A stretch of 59,056 nt of DNA from Nitrospinota bacterium (GCA_029881335.1 JAOUMU010000004.1:1-59056), one strand, 5' to 3'; shown: positions 1 through 9,743, numbered from the stretch's first letter. Notes: generated by a model from the letters alone, not told the origin. A program made the numbers and translations.

Positions 1-1611
1 CCCGTCACCGGGGAGACCTGTAGCAACTGTGGAGAGGGCGGTGGTTCCCGCTGCTGGAAAAGCGCCCAGATCGAAAGAGCCTGCGGCTGTGCCGACCCAA
101 ACCTGATACAGCGTGGCGCCCACTGCTGCGTTCCACGCGAAGGTGACTGTGGTTCCTGGCAACGTGGAGCCAGGAGAGGGGGAGGCCATAACCGCTGGAT
201 TGACGATCAGGTTGATTCTTGGGCGGGATAATCCATTGCGCGCGTCCAGAACAGGCGTTCCTGCATTCTGGAAAGTGGAAAGCGCCTGGGCCACCGAGGC
301 GCCCGGGTTGGCGTGCCTGTATACCGCCCATGCGCCGGTCACATGCGGGGTGGCCATTGACGTGCCATTCCACGCCACGTATGAGCCGCCCGGATACGAC
401 GAATTGATGGAGGAGCCGGGCGCCAGAAGCTTTAGTATGGAAGCGCTATTGGAATATGAAGCGATAGCGTCCGCCTTGGTGGTGGCGCCCACGCTGATAG
501 CGGATGACACACAGGCAGGCCAACTGATGGAGGTGGATGAACCATCGTTACCAGAAGCTACCACCGTGGCGATATTCACCGAAGAAAGCGCGTCCGCCGC
601 AGCTTTAAAGGCGCCCCCGTCGGCGGTGTCGCAATTGGTGGTATACAATCCTCCACCCAGGCTAAGGTTCACGGAGGCGATAAAGTATGAGCCGCGAAGC
701 GCATATACCCTGTTCAGGCCGGCGACTATGTCCGAGCCGAATGCCGTGGTCCCACCGGACCATGTGTCGTAGGTGAACACCTGAATGGCGATTACGTTCG
801 CTCCCTTGGCAACTCCGCTAAACGACGCGTTGGTCCCCGCGGCGATGCCTGCCACATGCGTCCCATGGCCGCACCCTGCATAAGCCAGATTGCAGTTAAC
901 ACCCGCTCCCGCGCCCACCTGGGCTTGCGAGGCGTCAGGGCAAGTGGTGGCGTATCCAGAAGCAGCGTTATCGTAGGAGTAGCACGCTTCGGAAACAACC
1001 TTGCCGGTAAGAAAGGGGTGAGTTTTGTCCACCCCGGTGTCCAGTATGGCGACGGTCCATCCGGCGCCGGTGTAGCCATTCCCCCAAGCTATGTCGCCTT
1101 TGATCAGGGGAACACTTTGCGCAAGATTTGCTTTAACCGCTATATCCTCGGTCACGCTGCTCACCAGAGGATGGCGAATGAGGCCGTTGAGCGCGTTCTG
1201 GTTTACCATCAGCGCCATATAGGGGATGAACTGGAATTTTTTCACATGGGAATGATCCGCCGCCGCCAATGAGTTCAGAATCGTGTCCTGATCCCGGGCT
1301 ATGGCGGCCTCCTGGGCGGCTTGGGCCCCGGCGTTGAGATGTCCCGGAGGTGTGAACTGAGATGTAAGTCCCACGATGACCTTGACTGGTTCTCCGGCGG
1401 CGGCCCTGGCGATAAGCTTCGGATAGGCTTTTTGAAGACCATCGGCCTGACTGCGCGATACCAGGTCCGATTCTAGCGGTGGCGCATAATCCATCCGCTC
1501 TCCTCCGCCACACCCTTGGAACAGAAGAACAGCGCCGATCAGCGCCAGAAATAAGTTACGGAAGAAGGTACGGGAGCGATTTTTTATGCCTCTGATTGCT
1601 TTGGTACTCAT
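1..1611 (-). CDS. Secreted subtilisin-family (S8) serine protease, C-terminus cut by window edge
   Basis: Extracytoplasmic serine endopeptidase; only the first 537 codons are inside the window. Reading the minus strand from the ATG at 1609-1611 (GGAG six bases upstream) gives a signal sequence of about 30 residues ending in LLFQGC, possibly a degenerate lipobox, then an I9-like inhibitory propeptide (about residues 45-145) and a complete catalytic domain. The triad is visible as D191 in ILDTGVD, H249 in GHGTHVAGIA and S418 in GTSMATPH; the oxyanion asparagine lies in VASGNDG. After about residue 455 a fibronectin-III-like beta domain starts and runs off the edge. The frame is open throughout. 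It is transcribed away from the symporter gene. Substrate unknown. Confidence 0.92.
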   Translation of the reverse strand, partial: MSTKAIRGIKNRSRTFFRNLFLALIGAVLLFQGCGGGERMDYAPPLESDLVSRSQADGLQKAYPKLIARAAAGEPVKVIVGLTSQFTPPGHLNAGAQAAQEAAIARDQDTILNSLAAADHSHVKKFQFIPYMALMVNQNALNGLIRHPLVSSVTEDIAVKANLAQSVPLIKGDIAWGNGYTGAGWTVAILDTGVDKTHPFLTGKVVSEACYSYDNAASGYATTCPDASQAQVGAGAGVNCNLAYAGCGHGTHVAGIAAGTNASFSGVAKGANVIAIQVFTYDTWSGGTTAFGSDIVAGLNRVYALRGSYFIASVNLSLGGGLYTTNCDTADGGAFKAAADALSSVNIATVVASGNDGSSTSISWPACVSSAISVGATTKADAIASYSNSASILKLLAPGSSINSSYPGGSYVAWNGTSMATPHVTGAWAVYRHANPGASVAQALSTFQNAGTPVLDARNGLSRPRINLIVNPAVMASPSPGSTLPGTTVTFAWNAAVGATLYQVWVGTAAGSFDLGAFPAAGTTALSTVATGLPGDG

Positions 1612-2119
1612 AACTCACTCCAATTCTTTTTATAAATATCCCACGTCCATACTACTTCGAAACTAAGGCACTAGCAGGGGGAATACAAGAAAATAAATCA
1701 CGGATAGACCACAAGTGTATTGTTATGTATGCATGCGGCTGGGTTCTGTTGGTTTCTGTCGTTAAACATGGCAACGGCAGTATCGATATGTGGTTCTTTG
1801 GGAAAAACATTAATGACTGCTCACGGGGGTTTCATTGAGATGATATTTGAATAATCCTTGGACGGGAGGGACGGATAACCATGTTGGTGTCGTCTGAAAG
1901 CAAATAGACTATAAATCTGATTGGCGCTCCCGGCTGGATTTACTCGGAGATCACCGCAGTCAAGGCGAGTTATTTGTTGATACTATCATCACAAGCCTGA
2001 TCCCCAGGGCAAAATCAGAATCACCCCATTCCATCTTTATTCGTTTCCCCGTATAATTCGCCTTATTCTATCGATTATCGATTCTGGGCCGGGATGCGGC
2101 CGAAGGGAACAGACGCTGT
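1612..2119. other. Divergent intergenic region
   Basis: About 500 bases separate the divergent subtilase and symporter genes. No convincing ORF or RNA gene is seen. It contains a sigma-70-like promoter for the symporter (listed separately) and a direct repeat ATCGATT-ATCGATT at 2070-2083 between that promoter and the start codon. Confidence 0.6.
2029..2057 (+). promoter_or_regulatory. Sigma-70-like promoter of the symporter gene
   Basis: A perfect -10 box TATAAT (2052-2057) follows a 17-base spacer after a weak -35 TTCCAT (2029-2034, three of six consensus bases). It lies about 60 bases before the ATG at 2120. The assignment rests on sequence match only. Confidence 0.45.
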
Positions 2120-3496
2120 ATGGATGAAAACGCCGAGGCTGGTGGATTTCTGATTCAACTGCAGGGAACACTTGACGCCACATCCAGTTTTCTGTGGGGT
2201 CCTCCGCTTATCGTCCTGATCCTGGGGGTGGGGCTATACCTGACCTTTTTGTTGCGTGGGATTCAGTTCACCTTTCTGGGGCAAGCCCTGTACATGGGCC
2301 TTGTGAAGCGTACGGAGCGCGACGGCGATGGCGACATCTCCCACTTCCAGGCCCTTATGACCGCGCTTTCCGCCACGGTGGGGACGGGAAACATCGTGGG
2401 CGTAGCCACCGCCATCATGCTTGGCGGGCCGGGCGCCGTCTTCTGGATGTGGATGACCGGGCTGGTGGGGATGGCCACAAAGTTCTCCGAGGCGGTGCTG
2501 GCGGTCAAGTATCGCTATAAGGACGAGAAGGGGAACATGCTCGGTGGCCCCATGACATATATCGCCGCCATAGGGCCCCATCCGGTGTGGAGCTGGATGG
2601 CCATGGCGTTTGCCCTTTTCGCGGCTATCGCCTCCTTTGGCATCGGAAACATGGTGCAGGCCCATTCCGTGGCGGACACGTTGGATGGCGCGTTTGGCCT
2701 GCCCAGGGTGTGGACCGGTGTCGGGATGGCGGCACTCACCGCCATGGTGATCCTGGGAGGGATAAAGTCGATCGGACGGGTGACCTCGGCCATCGTACCG
2801 GTCATGATTTTCATCTACGTGGGCGCGGCGCTGTATATCCTGGTGTCGATGGTGGACGGGATACCGGCCGTTATCGGGCTTATCTTCGAGAGCGCTTTCA
2901 CTCCCGCCGCAGGGGCGGGAGGTTTTGCATGGGCTGCGTTGCGCTGGGGCGTGGCCCGGGGGATTTTCTCCAACGAGTCGGGGCTCGGCTCCTCCCCAAT
3001 CGCCGCCGCAGCAGCGAAAACCAATGAGCCTGTCGCCCAGGCTCTGGTCTCCATGACGCAGACCTTCATAGACACCCTGGTGGTGTGCACCATGACAGCG
3101 TTCGTGATCCTGCTCACCGGCGCCCACCTCAACGGGCTGGAAGGGGGCCAGGTGACCACATCCGCTTTCTCCGCAGCGTTGGGAGCCGACATGGGCGAGG
3201 GACTGGTGGCGGTGGCGCTGGCTTTCTTCGCCTATTCCACGGTGCTGGGCTGGAGCTATTATGGAGAGCGGGCTACCGAATCGCTGGTTGGATTGTGGGG
3301 AGTGCTTCCCTACAGGCTGGTATATTGCGCTCTGGTGTATGTGGGAGCAAACCTGGATCTTTCCGTAGTGTGGGCCTTTTGCGATATCACGAACGCCCTG
3401 ATGGCCTTGCCAAACCTTGTGGCCCTGGTGATGCTCTCCCCCGTTGTCCGGGCGGAGACGGTGCGCTATATTAAAGGGAAAAAATGGACACAGTGA
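2120..3496 (+). CDS. AGCS family sodium:alanine/glycine symporter
   Basis: Inner-membrane sodium-coupled importer of small neutral amino acids such as alanine or glycine. The 458-residue product has the usual family length and many hydrophobic helices. Two family signatures are visible: [19 protein letters not shown] at residues 81-99 and [15 protein letters not shown] at 281-295, corresponding to the conserved AGCS GxFSNExGxGS motif. An ATG with an AAGGGA upstream is used, and a promoter with a perfect -10 precedes it. The next gene begins 46 bases downstream on the same strand, so co-transcription is possible, although the functions look unrelated. Exact substrate and ion preference cannot be read from sequence. 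Confidence 0.93.
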   Translation: MDENAEAGGFLIQLQGTLDATSSFLWGPPLIVLILGVGLYLTFLLRGIQFTFLGQALYMGLVKRTERDGDGDISHFQALMTALSATVGTGNIVGVATAIMLGGPGAVFWMWMTGLVGMATKFSEAVLAVKYRYKDEKGNMLGGPMTYIAAIGPHPVWSWMAMAFALFAAIASFGIGNMVQAHSVADTLDGAFGLPRVWTGVGMAALTAMVILGGIKSIGRVTSAIVPVMIFIYVGAALYILVSMVDGIPAVIGLIFESAFTPAAGAGGFAWAALRWGVARGIFSNESGLGSSPIAAAAAKTNEPVAQALVSMTQTFIDTLVVCTMTAFVILLTGAHLNGLEGGQVTTSAFSAALGADMGEGLVAVALAFFAYSTVLGWSYYGERATESLVGLWGVLPYRLVYCALVYVGANLDLSVVWAFCDITNALMALPNLVALVMLSPVVRAETVRYIKGKKWTQ

Positions 3497-3542
3497 GGGG
3501 GCCAACGGTTCCTGGAAACTTTTATCTTTGGGGAGTGAGGAA

Positions 3543-5072
3543 ATGGCTGAGCGGATGATGGTAATCGGCGGCGCGAATGGGGAGCGGCACGAAATTAACG
3601 CTTCCATGGCGGTGCGGCACGGGATGATCGCCGGGGCCACGGGAACTGGGAAGACTGTCACTTTGCAGACTTTGGCGGAGAGCTTTTCCCGCATGGGTGT
3701 TCCTGTGTTCATGGCGGATGTGAAGGGAGACCTCTCCGGTCTGGCGGAGGCGGGGATGGAAAATCCAAAGATAACAGACAGGCTGGGCCATATGGGGCTA
3801 TCCGGCTTTCGTGGCTCTGGCTGCCCCACTCTATTCTGGGACCTGGATGGGACTAAAGGCCACCCGGTGAGAACCACCATCTCGGAGATGGGTCCCCTTC
3901 TTTTAGCCAGCGCCCTTGGCCTGAATGAGACCCAGACCGGAGTATTGTACACCTGCTTCCGGGTGGCGGACGACAACGGGCTGTTGCTGCTGGATATAAA
4001 GGATTTGCGGGCGATGTTGAAATATGTTTCGGAAAACTCCAAGGACCTGGCCGAGGATTACGGCCTTGTCTCCACCGCCAGCGTGGGCGCCATCGGTCGC
4101 CAGCTTTTGATCCTGGAGGATCAGGGGGCGGGGGGATTTTTTGGCGAGCCGGCCCTGGTTATCGGCGACCTCATGATCCGCGATTTTTCCGGCAACGGCG
4201 TAATTAATATACTGGACGCCACCCGGCTTGTCTCCGCTTCTCCCCGGCTCTATTCCATATTCCTGTTGTGGCTTCTGTCAGAGCTTTTCGAGAACCTTCC
4301 GGAAGCTGGCGAGGTGGAACTGCCGAAGCTTGTTTTCTTCTTTGACGAGGCGCACCTGCTGTTCGACCAGGCGCCCAAGGCCCTGCTGGAGAAGATAGAA
4401 CAGATGGCCCGGCTGATCCGCTCCAAGGGGGTGGGGATATTCTTTATCAGCCAAAGCCCCCTGGATGTGCCCGATGAAGTGCTGGGTCAGCTGGGGATGA
4501 AAATACTCCATGCCCTGCGCGCGTTTACTCCAAAGGACCGCAAGACGATCAGGGCGGTGGCCGAGTCGTTTCCTGGAAATCCGGATCTAGACGTGGAAGA
4601 AGCGATAACCCAACTGGGAGTGGGAGAGGCGCTGGTTTCCTCCCTGGATCGCTCCGGCAAGCCGACACCTGTGAAGCGGTTGTTAATCAAGCCGCCTGAA
4701 TCGCGGATGGGGCCTCTGGAGGATAAGGAGAGGGAGGAAAAGATCAGCCACTCTCCCATGAAAGCAAAATATGAGGTTTTGATAGACCGAGAATCGGCAT
4801 ATGAGATTCTGCAGAAGAAAGCGGAAGAAAAGGACCGGATGGAGGAAGAGGCAATGCGGCAGGAGGAGGAGCGGGAAGCCGAGCGAAAAGAAGAGAAGGC
4901 CTCAAAACCCGCAAAGCAGGGTAGGTCCAGGCAAGGCGTTGGTGAGGCGTTCTTTAAAAGCGCCGCCCGCTCCATCGGCAGCCAGGTGGGGCGGAGCATA
5001 GTCAAGGCGGCGTTTGGCAAGAGTATATCCAGGGGCTTGCTAGGTTCGATATTGGGCGGGCTTGGCAGATAG
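3543..5072 (+). CDS. HerA-like ATPase of the DUF853/YjgR family
   Basis: Predicted cytoplasmic P-loop ATPase related to HerA/FtsK-type helicases; the closest familiar relative is E. coli YjgR (about 500 residues), whose cellular role is poorly defined. With the start at 3543, chosen because GGGGAGTGAGGA lies just upstream, the protein has 509 residues. Walker A is GATGTGKT (31-38) and Walker B ends in FFFDEAH (265-271). A charged coiled-coil stretch rich in Glu, Lys and Arg occupies about residues 418-460, followed by a basic glycine-rich tail. An upstream in-frame GTG at 3444 would overlap the symporter gene and is less likely. A terminator follows at 5132. Confidence 0.88.
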   Translation: MAERMMVIGGANGERHEINASMAVRHGMIAGATGTGKTVTLQTLAESFSRMGVPVFMADVKGDLSGLAEAGMENPKITDRLGHMGLSGFRGSGCPTLFWDLDGTKGHPVRTTISEMGPLLLASALGLNETQTGVLYTCFRVADDNGLLLLDIKDLRAMLKYVSENSKDLAEDYGLVSTASVGAIGRQLLILEDQGAGGFFGEPALVIGDLMIRDFSGNGVINILDATRLVSASPRLYSIFLLWLLSELFENLPEAGEVELPKLVFFFDEAHLLFDQAPKALLEKIEQMARLIRSKGVGIFFISQSPLDVPDEVLGQLGMKILHALRAFTPKDRKTIRAVAESFPGNPDLDVEEAITQLGVGEALVSSLDRSGKPTPVKRLLIKPPESRMGPLEDKEREEKISHSPMKAKYEVLIDRESAYEILQKKAEEKDRMEEEAMRQEEEREAERKEEKASKPAKQGRSRQGVGEAFFKSAARSIGSQVGRSIVKAAFGKSISRGLLGSILGGLGR

Positions 5073-5131
5073 GGACCTCGATATGACCATCGGTTTTCCT
5101 GTTTTGATCAACGGGATCATATCTGGTATGA

Positions 5132-5159
5132 GCCTGCCTTTTGGCCCAGGCGGTTTTTT
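5132..5159 (+). terminator. Rho-independent terminator after the HerA-like gene
   Basis: Inverted repeat GCCTGCC-TTTT-GG(CC)CAGGC, with a two-base bulge on the 3' arm, followed by GG and six T residues. It lies 60 bases after the stop codon and ends the symporter/HerA-like transcript. Confidence 0.65.
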
Positions 5160-5292
5160 GGCTGGGCATGCCTTGAATATTGTTTCCCAGCCTGTCGCAA
5201 AATGTTATATTTGAACGGAGGAAATGGGAAACGGATGATCCGCCTGTTATGGGTCGATCCCGCCAAATAAGCAGTATCAGCGAAATCATTGA

Positions 5293-6912
5293 ATGAGTAT
5301 CGACAAAACCTTAGTTATTGGAAGCCAGTTGGAGTCCTCCGGTTCTGGCAAACCTGAGAATGTGGATGTAGAACCGGGCGCCATCCTTGCCAACAGATAC
5401 AAAATCATCTCGAAGCTGGGTGAAGGTGGCATGGGTGTCGTGTATCAGGGGATGGATACCCAGTTGGAGCGCTTGGTGGCCATAAAGCTTTTGAAGAGAA
5501 AACTGAGCGAGGATCCCAAGGCCATAGAGAACCTGAAACAGGAAGCCCAGGTCTCCATGATCCTCACTCATCCTGGGATAATGCGGCTGATCAATTTCGA
5601 ACATCATGGCAACTTTGCCTTCCTGCTGGTGGAGCTGGTTGACGGAATGGATCTGAAGACCATCGCCAAAAGAAGAGGGGGCAAGCTGGACTCCAAGACC
5701 ACCGCCAATATCTCTTACAAACTATGCGCCGCTTTGGAGTACGCCCATAAAAATAACGTTATTCACCGGGATATTAAGCCGGCCAATATAATGATCAGCT
5801 CTAAAAAGGAAGTGAAGCTGATGGATTTCGGCATCGCCAAGGTGCTGCTGGCGGGAGATGGGGCGCGGCCCCAACTGGCCGGAACCTTGGCCTATCTGGC
5901 GCCGGAACTGATCGAAGGGGCCAAGCCGGACGCCCGATGCGATATCTACGCCCTCGGGCTTACCATGTACGAGCTTCTGGCCGGGGAACATCCATACAAG
6001 GGAATGAACGCGCAGCAGGTTGTGAAAGCGCATATAAACGACGATCCTCCCCCCATAGAAGGGGTGGACAGGGAGCTTTTCAACATAGTCTCCCAATGCA
6101 TAGAGAAAAAACCTAACGCCCGGTTCCAGACTGTGGGGGATCTGCGGGGGGCCTTGGCCAAATACCTGGGGCTTGACGAGTCCTACAAAGTGTCCCGCAT
6201 GAAAGCCACCATGGAGCACGAGAAGCGCAAGCTGGAGATCGAGCAGCAGAAGGTGGCGGCAAAGCTGGAAATGCTGCAAACGGAAATGAAAAGGATCGAA
6301 AGCAGGCCGACTGTCTCTGAGGATGCCGGGCCCGGGTTTTCGTTGTTTGGATATTCCAAAGAAGGTGTCAAGGTCCAGCTCCCATTTATGTTGATCGCCA
6401 TAGCGGCGGCCTCCGGGGTGGGAGGCGCCATTCTGGGGGAGAAGACACAAACTGGCATTCTGTATGACGCAGGCTCTGACGAGGCCAACATGACCGCAGC
6501 CATGGCGATAATGGGCGCCATGGCCCTCATGCCTCCGTCAGTCTTCAAGTATGGAGCCGCCGAATGGTTCAGGTCCGCCGCCATCGGCGCAGTGACCGGT
6601 ATCGTCTGCTTCTACATGTGGATCCATTCATATCCTTTCGGGCTCGCTCTTTCCAATCCCGCCCACTATCTTTTTTTCGGGATCGTTCTTTCGATCGGCG
6701 CGGTGCTGTGCGAGCCGGAAGGGGCGAATATGGATCGTGTGATGCGATTCGCCCCCATAACATTAATGGCGATGGCGTTGAGTTCCCTTACTTCCCTGGG
6801 ACATATGGAACTTGCTTTGAAATTCACGTCGGATAAAGCCAATATTTTCTTTCTTCCTGTCTTGTCCGCCTCCATCTGGGCGGCGTTGGACATCAGGGAG
6901 CAGAGATCCTGA
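5293..6912 (+). CDS. Membrane-anchored Hanks-type serine/threonine protein kinase
   Basis: Eukaryotic-like Ser/Thr kinase with a cytoplasmic N-terminal catalytic domain. All key residues are present: glycine loop GEGGMG (43-48), ATP-binding K65 in VAIK, helix-C E84, catalytic loop HRDIKPAN (158-165), DFG (178-180) and APE (203-205), so it should be active. About residues 305-345 form a charged coiled coil. The rest, from about 360, holds several hydrophobic segments, which makes it polytopic rather than the usual single-pass kinase with an extracellular sensor. No strong ribosome-binding site precedes the ATG. Two cytochrome-maturation-like genes follow on the same strand. Substrates unknown. 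Confidence 0.93.
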   Translation: MSIDKTLVIGSQLESSGSGKPENVDVEPGAILANRYKIISKLGEGGMGVVYQGMDTQLERLVAIKLLKRKLSEDPKAIENLKQEAQVSMILTHPGIMRLINFEHHGNFAFLLVELVDGMDLKTIAKRRGGKLDSKTTANISYKLCAALEYAHKNNVIHRDIKPANIMISSKKEVKLMDFGIAKVLLAGDGARPQLAGTLAYLAPELIEGAKPDARCDIYALGLTMYELLAGEHPYKGMNAQQVVKAHINDDPPPIEGVDRELFNIVSQCIEKKPNARFQTVGDLRGALAKYLGLDESYKVSRMKATMEHEKRKLEIEQQKVAAKLEMLQTEMKRIESRPTVSEDAGPGFSLFGYSKEGVKVQLPFMLIAIAAASGVGGAILGEKTQTGILYDAGSDEANMTAAMAIMGAMALMPPSVFKYGAAEWFRSAAIGAVTGIVCFYMWIHSYPFGLALSNPAHYLFFGIVLSIGAVLCEPEGANMDRVMRFAPITLMAMALSSLTSLGHMELALKFTSDKANIFFLPVLSASIWAALDIREQRS

Positions 6913-6949
6913 TACGCCGACTTTTCACAAGGAACGGCGCAAAAACTTA

Positions 6950-7519
6950 ATGGTTAGGTTCTTCATGTTTGTATTTTCAGATTGGACCAGGTGGCTAGGC
7001 TCTGGGGTGGCTGCTGTATTGATACTGGTGGCCACATCCTCCGGAGCAGGCTGGGCGCAGGAGAAGGGGAAATTTTCCGAAGAGCTTTTCATCTCTATCC
7101 AGCGGGAAATGATATGCTTGTGCGGATGCAAATCGATCCTAAAAGATTGCCCGCATGTGAATTGCGACTACGCCATCCCCGCCAAAAAGAAGATCCGGGA
7201 GATGCTCATTGAGGGGAAGACCAGGGACCAGATACTGGCCGAATTCGTCCGTGAAAGAGGAGAGCAGGCCCTGGCCGCGCCGACAAAGGAAGGATTCAAC
7301 ATTCTGGGGTATATCCTTCCCTTCATCGCCATACTTGCGGCGGGATATGGTGTGTCCATTATCGCCATGCGCTGGGCTGGAGGCAAGGCGGCCCGAGAGC
7401 CCGAGATCCGGGAAAGGGACACCGAGCAGGAAGACTTGCAGATCCACCAAGGGCAAGGGCAGGCTTCAGATGAAATTGCAGAAAGATTGAAAAAGGAACT
7501 AGAGGAGTTCGACTCTTGA
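6950..7519 (+). CDS. ccmH: CcmH-like cytochrome c maturation protein with variant cysteine motif
   Basis: Predicted membrane-anchored thiol protein that presents or reduces apocytochrome c for heme attachment. It has a signal/TM segment (about 15-36), a CcmH-type helical domain and a second TM near 115-140. Canonical CcmH has LRCxxC; here the region reads MICLCGC (C56, C58, C60) with two more cysteines, C67 and C72. The downstream IREMLIEGKTRDQILAEFV segment is typical of the family. The gene sits between a kinase gene and a CcmI-like gene, 27 bases before the latter. Such a factor fits an organism with many multiheme cytochromes, as seen 12 kb away. Confidence 0.8.
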   Translation: MVRFFMFVFSDWTRWLGSGVAAVLILVATSSGAGWAQEKGKFSEELFISIQREMICLCGCKSILKDCPHVNCDYAIPAKKKIREMLIEGKTRDQILAEFVRERGEQALAAPTKEGFNILGYILPFIAILAAGYGVSIIAMRWAGGKAAREPEIRERDTEQEDLQIHQGQGQASDEIAERLKKELEEFDS

Positions 7520-7546
7520 TGATTTCCCCAGGAAGGTTTTGAAGTT

Positions 7547-7948
7547 ATGGGTATTTTCATCGCGGAAATCGCGATATTGCTGATAGTTCTGGCGGTGGTG
7601 GCTTTTCCTCTGTTGGGAAACGTCGCGGGCCAATCCGCCCCGGAGCTTATGGAAAACGAGCTTTCCGACCTGTTGTACAGGAAGGAAGCGGCGTACACCG
7701 CTTTAAAGGATCTGGATTTTGATATGCGAACCGGCAAAATCGGCCAGGAGGACTACGATGGGATGAAGCGTAGCCTGGAAGCCGAGGCGATCAGTCTGCT
7801 GGGGATTATCGACAGTATCGCAAAAGGGAAAGCGACAACCGCCGTTGATGGCAAGACGGACAGGAAGAGGGGGAAATTCTGCCCCGAATGCGGGGCCAGG
7901 GTGGAGAAAACCCACAAGTTCTGCCCCGAGTGCGCCAACAAGCTCTAG
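7547..7948 (+). CDS. CcmI-like membrane protein with C-terminal zinc ribbon
   Basis: A 133-residue protein with one N-terminal TM helix (about 5-27). A helical segment containing ALKDLDFDMRTGKIGQEDY resembles the N-terminal part of CcmI/CycH-type cytochrome c maturation factors. A C-terminal zinc ribbon (CPEC, 14 residues, CPEC) follows. The full TPR domain of classical CcmI is absent. It lies directly after the CcmH-like gene, with AGGAAGG upstream of its ATG, so a shared role in cytochrome c assembly is the best inference. The zinc ribbon has no obvious role in that pathway and could be structural. Confidence 0.65.
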   Translation: MGIFIAEIAILLIVLAVVAFPLLGNVAGQSAPELMENELSDLLYRKEAAYTALKDLDFDMRTGKIGQEDYDGMKRSLEAEAISLLGIIDSIAKGKATTAVDGKTDRKRGKFCPECGARVEKTHKFCPECANKL

Positions 7949-7977
7949 CCCCAGGCTACGCCGGAGAATATGACCTT

Positions 7978-8538
7978 TTACCCGGTTTCCTTGCTGGTCA
8001 CAATTTTGGCTATTACCGAGTCATCTTGCGCCATGGCGTAGACCCACACGGCAGCGCCCCCATTTTTCGCCGTCCACTTGGCAGAAGCCATTCCTTCCAA
8101 CGGCGCCATTTCCGCCATGGCCCAGTCCTTGGCGGGGAACCCCGCCGCGAACCTCCCCATAAGGTCGTCCAGGGTTATTTTCGCAAATAAGGTGACTGAA
8201 TTTTCGTGCACCCCCGCCACGAAATTGTCTACCCTGGCCCCTGGAATGACGGGCAACGCGATACTGGAAAGCTGATCCTCCCCGCTCAACTTGCCGCCAA
8301 AGGAGAGGATGTATTCCTTGCCGTTGAAATGAAAAGAGGCCTTTTTCTCTCTGTATGGAGCCTGTCCGGCCTCGGCGCCGCGTTTATCATTTCCTGGGTC
8401 CTTTTCCTGCTCTGGCGCCTGGGAAACTGGCCCGGAACATGCCGCAACCAGCAAAGCCATGATCAGGGCCGCCTTTGCCGGTCTTGGCGGTTCAATCGTT
8501 TTTTTCAACAAAGCTCTTGTCGACAAATAAAGATCCAT
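7978..8538 (-). CDS. Putative lipoprotein of unknown function
   Basis: Small envelope protein with no family I recognise. A lipobox LVAAC places the acylated cysteine at residue 34 if the ATG at 8538 is used. A TTG at about 8511 would give a more normal signal peptide beginning LKKTIEPP, and the true start is unresolved. Either way the 5' end overlaps the end of the Crp/Fnr gene, so translation is probably coupled. After a charged low-complexity spacer of about 35 residues, the mature part is a compact alpha/beta-looking domain of about 120 residues. It converges with the CcmI-like gene, 29 bases away. Confidence 0.6.
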   Translation of the reverse strand: MDLYLSTRALLKKTIEPPRPAKAALIMALLVAACSGPVSQAPEQEKDPGNDKRGAEAGQAPYREKKASFHFNGKEYILSFGGKLSGEDQLSSIALPVIPGARVDNFVAGVHENSVTLFAKITLDDLMGRFAAGFPAKDWAMAEMAPLEGMASAKWTAKNGGAAVWVYAMAQDDSVIAKIVTSKETG

Positions 8539-9172
8539 CCCTGATTTCGACCATCCGCTCGTCAATGAGCAGATGTATCGCGCGGTACACGGTTTTTTCA
8601 GAAACTCCCAGCCGCTGGGATATATTGCGGTGGGTAGGCTTTTTCTTGATTCTATATTGTTCACCGAACAGCTCTCCCGACTTCACAGCCAGTGATTTGA
8701 TAAAGTTTGACACACGCTCGGCCCCGTCCATGGTTCCAAGCCTTTCAATTATCGCGTTGGCCTCATTGAGCCGATCAATAAGGATCCGGGCCATGTTTAC
8801 ACCAATGGCTGGATAAAGGATCATAAGGTCCAGAAACTTTTCCCCGCCGATCCTGTATAGCAGGCATTTGTCCAGGGCCACTACGGTGGCGCTGCGCTGG
8901 GAATGGGAAAAGAGCGACATCTCCCCCACGATATCCCCCTGTCCGATGACGTACACAACGATTTCCTTGTTGTCGTCATTGTCAATGGTGATCTGCAGGG
9001 ACCCTCTGGCCAGAAAATATAATTCGGAGCCCTGGTCCTTGCGGTAGAAAAGGTATCCCCCCTTGTCCAGATTAACAGGAGTGAGGCTCCGGCCCACATC
9101 CTCCTTTTCTTTTTCGGAAAGGCCATTGAGGACCAGGACGCCATTTAACAATGAGCCCTTGATCATGACCAT
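8492..9172 (-). CDS. Crp/Fnr family transcriptional regulator
   Basis: Cytoplasmic DNA-binding regulator of 226 residues. It has an N-terminal cyclic-nucleotide-binding-like beta-roll (about 20-125, including GDIVGEMSLF, the phosphate-binding cassette-like segment), a dimerisation helix (about 125-150) and a C-terminal winged HTH with NISQRLGVSEKTVYRAI. There is no cysteine cluster of the Fnr iron-sulfur type, so the effector is more likely a nucleotide or another small ligand. A second ATG six bases in has the better-placed GGGA. Its 3' end overlaps the downstream lipoprotein gene; the carD gene is 40 bases upstream on the same strand. Confidence 0.9.
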   Translation of the reverse strand: MVMIKGSLLNGVLVLNGLSEKEKEDVGRSLTPVNLDKGGYLFYRKDQGSELYFLARGSLQITIDNDDNKEIVVYVIGQGDIVGEMSLFSHSQRSATVVALDKCLLYRIGGEKFLDLMILYPAIGVNMARILIDRLNEANAIIERLGTMDGAERVSNFIKSLAVKSGELFGEQYRIKKKPTHRNISQRLGVSEKTVYRAIHLLIDERMVEIRDGSLFVDKSFVEKND

Positions 9173-9212
9173 TCCCGCTGACGAGCCACCGGGGATACAG
9201 CGGCATCGTAGG

Positions 9213-9707
9213 TTAGTTGGAGAGAGCCTTCCCCACCATCAGAGCAGCCTTGTCCTTGCATATACCTTTTGCTTCCGCGATTTCGCTGACGATCAGCTCA
9301 TATGCGTTATCGAAAACTTGTTGCTCCACAAAGGAGAGGCCCTTGGATCCCTTCAGCTTGAACAGGGCTCTGTAAACGTGGGCCACATCTGAAAGGGCGC
9401 CGGTTTTTATCATTTCCAGGAAGCGTTTTTGGCGCTTGTTCCAGTTCGGCTCCACCTCCTCCAGTATCCCGTTTTCGAGAATGGACAGAATCTTGGGCAC
9501 ATCCCGTTTTGCGATGACTCCCCTCAATCCCAGAGAATCGGCCGTCCGGGTGGGCGCCATGATGGTCATGCCGCTTTTGCGAAGGCGAATGATATAGAAG
9601 GCATCGGCCATGCCAGCAAACTTAAGTTTTTCAATCTTTTCTATCGTTCCCAAACCGTGGGAAGGATAAACGACCTTTGTCCCGACTTTGAACTGCGCTA
9701 ATGACAT
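9213..9707 (-). CDS. carD: CarD/CdnL family RNA polymerase-binding regulator
   Basis: Transcription regulator that binds the RNA polymerase beta subunit and stabilises open complexes. The 164-residue length is usual. The N-terminal RNAP-interaction domain begins FKVGTKVVYPSHGLG, the hallmark CarD/TRCF tudor-like motif, and includes MTIMAPTRTADSLGLR. The helical C-terminal domain (about 65-160) contains KRQKRFLEMIKTGALSDVA, typical of the DNA-contacting part. A near-consensus sigma-70 promoter lies 37 bases before the start codon. The Crp/Fnr and lipoprotein genes follow on the same strand. Confidence 0.94.
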   Translation of the reverse strand: MSLAQFKVGTKVVYPSHGLGTIEKIEKLKFAGMADAFYIIRLRKSGMTIMAPTRTADSLGLRGVIAKRDVPKILSILENGILEEVEPNWNKRQKRFLEMIKTGALSDVAHVYRALFKLKGSKGLSFVEQQVFDNAYELIVSEIAEAKGICKDKAALMVGKALSN

Positions 9708-9743
9708 TATAAGATATACCCACCGAGCGGAAAAAACAAAATA

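Noticed and set aside
2234..4042. Long minus-strand ORF (602 codons) opposite the symporter and HerA-like genes
   Set aside because: It spans the junction of two clear plus-strand genes, has no family features and is a shadow frame caused by high GC third positions.
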